NCBI GenBank assembly: GCA_004376375.1
Contig: SOJX01000126.1
Span: 1 to 48,247, forward strand
DNA length: 48,247 nucleotides
Direction of reading: 5' to 3'
DNA from: Planctomycetota bacterium
GTDB taxonomy: Bacteria > Planctomycetota > E44-bin39
Under the pieces are notes generated by a model. It did not search any database. It had not been told where the DNA came from and saw only the letters and a list, made by a program, of their open reading frames with translations. This document shows positions 43,142-48,247 of this stretch, in pieces. Numbering within the stretch: position 1 is the stretch's first letter; each line of letters starts with the position of its first letter. Both the position numbers and the translations under genes were made by a program.

Positions 43142-44140
43142 TCAGGAAAAAACGACGACGGCGGGTTTTTTCTTTGTCGATGCTTTTTCGAGCGCCATCT
43201 CGGCGGCCTCGATGAGGACGCCCTTGAACGATGCGTGGTTCGGGTAGACCGCGATCCCGACGGCCGGGAAAAGGAGGATTTTCCTGGATGCGGTTTTCTT
43301 TGCCCGCGCTTTGCCGGGGACTGAAACCTTCACGATATCGCGGAGGATGCGGCTTCCGATTTTCCTGCCCGTGGCCGCGCCCACGTCGGGCAGGATTATC
43401 GAGAACGCGTCCTCGTCGATTCTTCCTATGATGTCGAGGTCGCGGAGCTTGGCCCTTATGGCGTTTGCCACGTGGCCGAGGATGTTGCGGAACTGCACGG
43501 GGCCGACCTGCCTGCGCGCCGCTTCGTAACCGCCGAGGTGGAGCTGCATAAGGCAGAACTCGTAGTTGCCGCGGTCGGCGCGCTTGATTTCCTCCGACAG
43601 CATGGCGTCGAAGAACGCGCGGTTGAACATGCCCGTTTCCGCGTCCCAGGGCACGTCGCCGCCGCTGACGCCGCCGAGCGGGCTCATGCAGAGCGCGATG
43701 GCCGCGAACCTCGCGAACGCGGCCAGGGATTTCATCTCGTTTGCGGAGAAGCCTTTCGCCTTGTTCGTGCCGACGATGAAAACGCCGATGCGCGACGAGC
43801 CGTCGATGAGCGGCAGAACGTATGCGGCCTTTGCCCTGCGGCCGAGCATTGACGCGAGGCTGTCGTAATCCTCGTGCGGCGGCTCGAGCCGAAACGGCGT
43901 GCGCTTGTTCCGAAGCGAGGACGAGAGGTCTTCGAAAGAAAAGACTATGCGCTCGTTTATTCCCTTCGCCGTCCTGCTCTTTGTGGATACGGGCGCGTAG
44001 CGGACGAGCAGCGCGGTCGATTTCACGCTCAGGCTTTTCGCGAGCTCGGCGGCGAGCAGCTTGTTCAGCTTGCCCAGCGTGTCGGCCACGCGGAGTTTCT
44101 GAAGGAACCGCGAATTTGTATCGAAGTCGGACGTTCGCAT
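43142..44140 (-). CDS. GAF-like plus degenerate GGDEF protein
   Basis: 332 residues. The first ~155 residues resemble a GAF sensor (AYVLPLIDGSSRIGVFIVGTNKAKGFSANEMKSLAAFARFAAIAL). The second part follows the diguanylate cyclase fold (DAETGMFNRAFFDAMLSEEIKRADRGNYEFCLMQLHLGG, then LRDLDIIGRIDEDAFSIILPD). The active-site GGDEF is replaced by RIDEDAF, so synthesis of c-di-GMP is unlikely. It may bind GTP or act as a scaffold. The last ~60 residues are basic. GAGG lies 6 bases before the ATG. It stands alone, with repeat-rich gaps on both sides. Confidence 0.82.
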   Translation of the reverse strand: MRTSDFDTNSRFLQKLRVADTLGKLNKLLAAELAKSLSVKSTALLVRYAPVSTKSRTAKGINERIVFSFEDLSSSLRNKRTPFRLEPPHEDYDSLASMLGRRAKAAYVLPLIDGSSRIGVFIVGTNKAKGFSANEMKSLAAFARFAAIALCMSPLGGVSGGDVPWDAETGMFNRAFFDAMLSEEIKRADRGNYEFCLMQLHLGGYEAARRQVGPVQFRNILGHVANAIRAKLRDLDIIGRIDEDAFSIILPDVGAATGRKIGSRILRDIVKVSVPGKARAKKTASRKILLFPAVGIAVYPNHASFKGVLIEAAEMALEKASTKKKPAVVVFS

Positions 44141-44220
44141 CTGTCGCCTCGCTGATTGTTTACGTTACCTTCTGAATTCACAAACGCTAGCATACGGCCG
44201 CGTGAGTGTCAATATTAAAG

Positions 44221-44276
44221 TGGATAAGGGAATAAGGAAACAAGAAAACAAGGGAACAAGGGAAGAGGGAAATAAA
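44221..44276 (+). repeat. Octamer tandem array (GGAACAAG type)
   Basis: Seven phased 8-mers (TGGATAAG, GGAATAAG, GAAACAAG, AAAACAAG, GGAACAAG and so on) between two minus-strand genes. A shorter heptamer run (AAGGCAA, AAGTCAA, AAGGCAA) follows at 44347-44367. Confidence 0.85.
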
Positions 44277-44381
44277 GTTTTTGTCCTTAGAAACGACGCA
44301 TTTTGCGGACAATTTTCCGATGTCTTGTCGTAACGTATAACTGCGCAAGGCAAAAGTCAAAAGGCAAAAAGGATTTGGAAG

Positions 44382-44403
44382 CACCACGCCGGAAGGCGTG
44401 GTG
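44382..44403. repeat. Perfect palindrome with GGAA loop
   Basis: CACCACGCC / GGCGTGGTG, 9 bp, loop GGAA (a GNRA tetraloop in RNA). Lies between the octamer array and the 26-bp repeat copy 2. Confidence 0.75.
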
Positions 44404-44427
44404 AAGGGAGGAAAAGAGGAATTCTTC

Positions 44428-44453
44428 GTTTAGCGGCGCAGCTTGCTGCGCGT
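44428..44453 (+). repeat. 26-bp dispersed palindromic repeat, copy 2
   Basis: Exact match in inverse orientation to 14397-14422, 30 kb away. Core GCGCAGC TT GCTGCGC. Confidence 0.85.
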
Positions 44454-44478
44454 TAATAAATAATTAACGAGGAAATGA

Positions 44479-44513
44479 AATCGAAAATCGTAAATCGACA
44501 ATCGAAAATCACA
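44479..44513 (+). repeat. Heptamer tandem array (AATCGNN)
   Basis: Five phased 7-mers (AATCGAA, AATCGTA, AATCGAC, AATCGAA, AATCACA), ending one base before the stop codon of the TPM lipoprotein gene. Confidence 0.82.
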
Positions 44514-44514
44514 A

Positions 44515-45096
44515 TCATCGCGCCATTTCGGCGATTGCTTTTACTCCTTCGCGCACTCCTTTTGAATATTCGTCTTTCCTGAATTCGGGGATTATTTTCC
44601 TGTCCAGTATCTTCGCGCAGATGTCGTTTTCGCGCGCGCCCCACTCGGAGCCGAGCTCGATGCGGGCCGTGCGCTCTCTTCTGGAAACCAGCAGGAGTAT
44701 TCCGATGTTCCACGGCCCGCCTTTCCGCCGGGGGATGCCGAGTCCCCATTTCGTGTAAAGCATGTGCGCGAAATCCGCGATAGACATACTCCGGCCGCCG
44801 TGGTCGGAGGGCGATGAAATCGTGACGACGATGATCGGGGCGGACCTCTCTTTGCTGAGCTCCGCGCAGGTCTTTTCGATTTCCTTCCTGTCTCTTTCCT
44901 CGATCAGCCCGATCGTGTCGACGACGAACGTGTCGGGCGCAAGCTGCTCCGGCAGCGGCGTTGAAGCGGTTTTCTTTCCCGGTTTTTCTCCGGGCTGCCC
45001 GGCCTGCGCGTTTTCGCCGGTAGGCGCGGTGCTGCAGCCGGCGAGGGAGAGGAAAAGTACGCATGCCGTAAAAACGATGATTTTGAGGTGCGTCAT
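44515..45096 (-). CDS. TPM-domain lipoprotein (YgcG-like)
   Basis: 193 residues. The signal sequence ends LSLAGC with Cys21 lipidated. After a linker, the TPM (DUF477) domain covers about 55-190: DTFVVDTIGLIEERDRKEIEKTCAELSKERSAPIIVVTI, then FAHMLYTKWGLG, then NIGILLLVSRRERTARIELGSEWG. TPM domains occur in photosystem repair and cell-envelope proteins and often bind metal. No helix follows the domain, so lipidation is the only anchor. It lies downstream of the MFS gene with a repeat-rich 150-bp gap, so co-transcription is uncertain. The ribosome site is weak. Confidence 0.85.
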   Translation of the reverse strand: MTHLKIIVFTACVLFLSLAGCSTAPTGENAQAGQPGEKPGKKTASTPLPEQLAPDTFVVDTIGLIEERDRKEIEKTCAELSKERSAPIIVVTISSPSDHGGRSMSIADFAHMLYTKWGLGIPRRKGGPWNIGILLLVSRRERTARIELGSEWGARENDICAKILDRKIIPEFRKDEYSKGVREGVKAIAEMAR

Positions 45097-45116
45097 GATT
45101 ATTTTCCCGTCAGTTC

Positions 45117-45204
45117 AGGTTTTAGGTATCAGGTTTCAGGTGTCAGGTATCAGGTATCAGGTTCAGAATGCATCTTATTCTTTCCTAAAACCTGAAACCT
45201 GAAA
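45117..45204. repeat. Inverted heptamer arrays
   Basis: Left arm of seven phased 7-mers (AGGTATC type, 45117-45165) and right arm of three phased 7-mers (CCTGAAA type, 45184-45204). The arms are reverse complements (TTTCAGG), so the transcript could form a long imperfect hairpin. Confidence 0.88.
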
Positions 45205-45243
45205 TGATTCCTCCTCGCAATGACATTCATTTTATTACAGGCA

Positions 45244-46611
45244 CTATGCCGCTTTCGCGATCCGCCTGACGAAAAAGAGCGTGGCGATCATGGCGAAAGC
45301 CGCGAGTATGAATATCGCTTCGAAAGAGATGGTCTGGGCTATGATTCCGGTCGTCAGCGCGAGCGCCAGGATCACCGGCCCGAGCATCGTGCTCATCAGG
45401 CCGAGGTAGATGGGCCTGTTCTTTTCGGGCGTGATGAAGATGATGCCGCACTTGGTCGCCATGAACCACGCCCCGTCCAGCGACCCGACGAGGAAGTAGA
45501 AGAAAAGGAACAGGTAGCCCGAGAGCGCGCCGGCCGCGGACGTCGCCGCGAACATCACGGCGAACGGGAGCGCGGCACCGACGAGGCAGACGACCGTCAT
45601 CACGCGGGCGGCGCTTTTCGCGTCGCCGCCGCGGAGCATCCTCGCCCAGATGAAGTTCGAGAGGACCAGCCCGGTCATCTTCGCGACAACGAGCCACGCC
45701 GCGAGGACGCCGCTGATGATCTCGTTTGCGAGCGCGTAGACGATGAAGAACGCGGAAGTCGCGTTGTAGAACGCGTGTATTATACAGGCGAAGTAATACG
45801 ACCTGAACGCGGGGTTGCTCCTCAGTATCTCGACGCCTTCTCTCAGGAGCCCGCTCATGTTCTTTTTCGGGCGGATGTGCCTGTCCGGCTCCTCGTGGGC
45901 GAAGCACCAGCTTGCGATGGCGATGGTCATGATAATCAGCGCCGCCGAGAACAGGAAGACGTAGTTGTACGGGAACGCGTACGCCACGATTACGTGCCCG
46001 ACCAGGAAACCGAAGCCGAGCGCCGAGAGCCCGCCGAAAAAGAAACGGAACCCCCACATGCTTCCGAGCTTCGTCGGGTGGATCGTTTTGCCGACGACGT
46101 CCATGAACGAGACGCCCGCCATTCCGGCCGAAAGCTGGAGCATCGCCCAGAACGCAAGGAAAAGTACGAGCATGAGCGCCCTGTGCTCCGCGCCGGAGAG
46201 CAGCACGGAGAGCACGATGCCGAGCAGCGCCGCGATCCGCACGAATCCCCAGAAGATATAGGTCGGGTTCTTTTTCCTTTTGCCAGCGACGACGTTGGCG
46301 ACGAAGAGCTGCGGTATGAACCAGCCCGCGTGCCGTATGCCGACGGCGAGGCCGACGAAGATGCTGTTTGTCGTGAGCGTGCGGACCAGCAGCGGTATGA
46401 TGGTGTGCTCGTCGACGAAGGGTGCGTACGCCCTGAAAAGCGCGCCGTTGATTATGGAGAGAACATAGTTTTTCCTGGAATGCGGCTTCCCGTCCGCGGC
46501 GTCGGTTTTCCCGGCGGGCCCGACTGCGACCGGGTCGGTGGGCGCGATCTCGCACGGCGCGCACGGCGCGCCGTGGCAGCTCTGTTCTTCCGTTTCCGTT
46601 ATGTCGTCCAT
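45244..46611 (-). CDS. MFS transporter
   Basis: 455 residues. An N-terminal cytoplasmic extension of about 45 residues contains CHGAPCAPC, a possible metal-binding cluster. About 12 membrane helices in two halves follow, with MFS-type loops: VGLAVGIRHAGWFIPQL, VVAGKRKKNPTYIF after helix 2, and FMDVVGKTIHPTKLGSMWGFRFFFGG. The long charged loop between the halves (HEEPDRHIRPKKNMSGLLREGVEILRSNPAFRSYYF) is typical. Substrate unknown. A plus-strand frame of 490 codons covers the same DNA but is a composition artefact. No ribosome site is obvious before the ATG. Confidence 0.88.
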   Translation of the reverse strand: MDDITETEEQSCHGAPCAPCEIAPTDPVAVGPAGKTDAADGKPHSRKNYVLSIINGALFRAYAPFVDEHTIIPLLVRTLTTNSIFVGLAVGIRHAGWFIPQLFVANVVAGKRKKNPTYIFWGFVRIAALLGIVLSVLLSGAEHRALMLVLFLAFWAMLQLSAGMAGVSFMDVVGKTIHPTKLGSMWGFRFFFGGLSALGFGFLVGHVIVAYAFPYNYVFLFSAALIIMTIAIASWCFAHEEPDRHIRPKKNMSGLLREGVEILRSNPAFRSYYFACIIHAFYNATSAFFIVYALANEIISGVLAAWLVVAKMTGLVLSNFIWARMLRGGDAKSAARVMTVVCLVGAALPFAVMFAATSAAGALSGYLFLFFYFLVGSLDGAWFMATKCGIIFITPEKNRPIYLGLMSTMLGPVILALALTTGIIAQTISFEAIFILAAFAMIATLFFVRRIAKAA

Positions 46612-46625
46612 AGGTGGCTCAATAA

Positions 46626-46722
46626 AGCATTCAGCATTCAGCTATCAGCTTTCAGCTTATTAATTAATATTCAATTCTTAGCTGAGTGCTGACTGCTGAA
46701 AGCTGACAGCTTATAGCTTTCG
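46626..46722. repeat. Inverted heptamer arrays
   Basis: Left arm of five phased 7-mers (AGCATTC, AGCTATC, AGCTTTC, 46626-46660) and right arm of six phased 7-mers (GCTGAGT, GCTGACT, GCTGAAA, GCTGACA, 46681-46722). Left reads TCAGC, right reads GCTGA. They lie between the divergent MFS and radical SAM genes. Confidence 0.88.
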
Positions 46723-46780
46723 CGTGTCCGGCAATTATAGCAGACATCTGCTGCAAAACAACAGCCGTTTCCGAAAGGTG

Positions 46781-46808
46781 TTGCCAAACTCTGCGCCCGG
46801 GGTACAAT
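46781..46808 (+). promoter_or_regulatory. Promoter of the radical SAM gene
   Basis: TTGCCA (46781-46786), 16-base spacer, TACAAT (46803-46808), 46 bases before the ATG. Confidence 0.6.
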
Positions 46809-46854
46809 ATAGATAATTATTTAAACCCGGAATTCTCACACGCGGGGTTATAGC

Positions 46855-48135
46855 ATGAAAGTCTTACTGATATCATCCAACACCGAGCAGATAAACATGC
46901 GGACGCTGCCGTGGGGGCTGGGGTGCGTGGCGGCGGCCGCGCGTAACGCCGGGCATGAGGTTGCCATGCTCGACCTTCAGCTCGAAGAGAATCCGCGCGC
47001 GGCAATCCGCAGGGCGGTAAAAGACCTCGGGCCGGAAGTAATCGGGATTTCGGTCCGAAACATCGACGACCAGAACAGGCAGGGGCCCGCGTTTTTCCTG
47101 CCCGACGTGAAGGAGGTCGTCGATATCTGCCGCGAGGCGACGGGTGCGACGATTGTCCTCGGCGGCGCGGGCTACAGCATTTTCCCGCAGGACGCGCTCG
47201 AGTTCCTCGGCGCGGACATGGGAATCCAGGGCGAGGGCGAGAAGACTTTCACCGCGCTGCTCGAGCGGCTGGAAAGCGGCGCGGATATTTCGGACCTGCC
47301 CAACCTCTACCTCCCCGGTGGCAAAGCGACGGGCGGGAGAGAATTTGCTGAAGACCTTGGCGAGCTTCCGCTTCCCGACGACGACATGCTTGCCGCAAAC
47401 TATACCCCCGGCCCGGACCTGTGGATACCGCTTCAGACGAGGCGCGGCTGTTCTTTCGGTTGCAGTTACTGCTCAACGTCCATAATCGAAGGCGATGAGG
47501 TGCGCAGCCGCTCGCCCGAACCTGTCGTGAAATATATGGCCAAACAGGCCGAAGCCGGTTTCAGGCGGTTCTTCTTCGTCGACAACAACTTCAACGTCCC
47601 GGCGTCGCACGCGCGCGAAATCTGCCGCCTGCTCGTCGAAGCGGACCTCGGCGTCGAGTGGCGATGCATCTTCAACCCCATGCAGCCCGACGGGGAACTC
47701 ATCCGCGAGATGGTCGCGGCCGGGTGCGTCGAGGTGAGCATGGGGTTCGAGAGCGGGTGCGAAAAAATCCTGCAGAACATGAACAAGCGGTTCACGCTCG
47801 ACGATATCCGCAAAAGCAGCGAACTTCTCGGCGCCTGCGGCGTCAGGCGGATGGGGTTTCTCCTCCTCGGCGGTCCCGGCGAGACAAGGGAATCGGTCGA
47901 GGAAAGCCTCGACTTCGCCGAATCGCTCGACCTGGAGATGATGAAGGTCACCGTCGGCATCCGCGTCTACCCCGGCACGCAGCTTGCCCGCACCGCCGCC
48001 GGGGAAAACATGGTTAGGCCGGAAGACAATCTCCTTTCCCCGCGCTTCTACCTCACACCCGGCCTCGAGGACTGGCTCAGGGAAACGCTGTCGAAGTGGA
48101 AAGAAAAGAAACCGAACTGGATATTTAATATTTAA
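46855..48135 (+). CDS. B12-binding-domain radical SAM protein
   Basis: 426 residues. The N-terminal ~150 residues form a cobalamin-binding-type Rossmann domain (KVLLISSNTEQINMRTLPWGLGCVAAAARNAGHEVAMLDLQ, then VLGGAGYSIFPQDALEFLGADMGIQGEGE), without a clear DXHXXG. The radical SAM core begins at the CSFGCSYC cluster motif (Cys199, Cys203, Cys206), with FFFVDNNFNVP and SMGFESGCEKILQNMNKRFTLDDI as later core strands, ending about 390. The family methylates or rearranges unreactive carbons. The substrate is unknown and no biosynthetic partner is visible before the window ends. Confidence 0.92.
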   Translation: MKVLLISSNTEQINMRTLPWGLGCVAAAARNAGHEVAMLDLQLEENPRAAIRRAVKDLGPEVIGISVRNIDDQNRQGPAFFLPDVKEVVDICREATGATIVLGGAGYSIFPQDALEFLGADMGIQGEGEKTFTALLERLESGADISDLPNLYLPGGKATGGREFAEDLGELPLPDDDMLAANYTPGPDLWIPLQTRRGCSFGCSYCSTSIIEGDEVRSRSPEPVVKYMAKQAEAGFRRFFFVDNNFNVPASHAREICRLLVEADLGVEWRCIFNPMQPDGELIREMVAAGCVEVSMGFESGCEKILQNMNKRFTLDDIRKSSELLGACGVRRMGFLLLGGPGETRESVEESLDFAESLDLEMMKVTVGIRVYPGTQLARTAAGENMVRPEDNLLSPRFYLTPGLEDWLRETLSKWKEKKPNWIFNI

Positions 48136-48247
48136 TTCGTTGGTTCCTTGGTTCGTTGGCTCATTGGTTCATATTCTTACCGTAGAACCAAAGAACCAAA
48201 GAACCAAAGAACCAAAGAACCAAAGAACCAAAGAACCAAAGAACCAA
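48136..48247. repeat. Inverted octamer arrays running off the window
   Basis: Left arm of four phased 8-mers (TTCGTTGG, TTCCTTGG, TTCGTTGG, CTCATTGG, 48136-48167). Right arm of seven perfect 8-mers GAACCAAA plus a partial one from 48185 to the window edge. The arms are reverse complementary (TTTGGTTC). Confidence 0.9.

Noticed and set aside
45220..46692. 490-codon plus-strand frame
   Set aside because: It is antisense to the clear MFS gene, extremely rich in Arg, Glu and Asp, and without motifs; typical shadow of a GC-rich gene.
48185..48247. CRISPR array at the right edge
   Set aside because: Units are 8 bp with no spacers; it is a simple octamer repeat and no cas gene is present.

Overview
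The window looks like chromosomal DNA of a diderm (Gram-negative) bacterium of moderate GC. LptB, four types of type II secretion pseudopilin, several lipobox lipoproteins and LepB point to an outer membrane. Some traits recall the PVC group or neighbouring candidate phyla: a signal peptidase with a zinc ribbon and a lectin-like insert, membrane-anchored HEAT proteins, a PknB-type kinase operon with TPR/lectin-fold proteins, and propeller lipoproteins. No rRNA, tRNA or other phylogenetic marker was seen, so this placement is inference only.

Layout. 1-3.5 kb: end of a cation/proton antiporter, convergent with aroB and a two-helix membrane protein driven by a consensus promoter. 3.6-6.6 kb: pseudopilin cluster (GspJ, I, H, G and a second GspG-like). 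6.7-8.7 kb: a lipoprotein divergent from an AraC regulator. 8.9-12.6 kb: a Lon-like protease whose lysine-rich tail overlaps dprA by 134 bp. 12.7-17.6 kb: minus-strand housekeeping genes (two small membrane proteins, lptB, lepB, lepA). 17.7-24.5 kb: a membrane protein, an FHA protein and two tandem HEAT-repeat paralogues. 24.5-25.6 kb: a gene desert that on the minus strand has a near-consensus promoter, about 1.1 kb full of hairpins and a strong terminator, read here as a large structured non-coding RNA. 26-29.4 kb: a NifX-like protein, a PhaE-like protein and a DUF3800 protein. 29.7-40.8 kb: two propeller lipoproteins flanking a four-gene operon (Ser/Thr kinase plus three TPR/lectin paralogues); both lipoproteins have the same 15-bp element in front of matching promoters. 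41-48 kb: a DUF5131 gene, a VapBC45-like toxin-antitoxin pair, a degenerate GGDEF protein, a TPM lipoprotein, an MFS transporter and a B12-binding radical SAM protein.

Intergenic spaces hold two unusual repeat types. One is perfectly phased arrays of 7-mers or 8-mers, some as inverted arms and two sitting at translation starts. The other is a set of perfect GC-rich palindromes, some present in more than one copy. The strongest candidates for something new are the ~1.1 kb RNA locus, the kinase/TPR-lectin/propeller-lipoprotein cluster with its shared promoter element, and the heptamer/octamer arrays.
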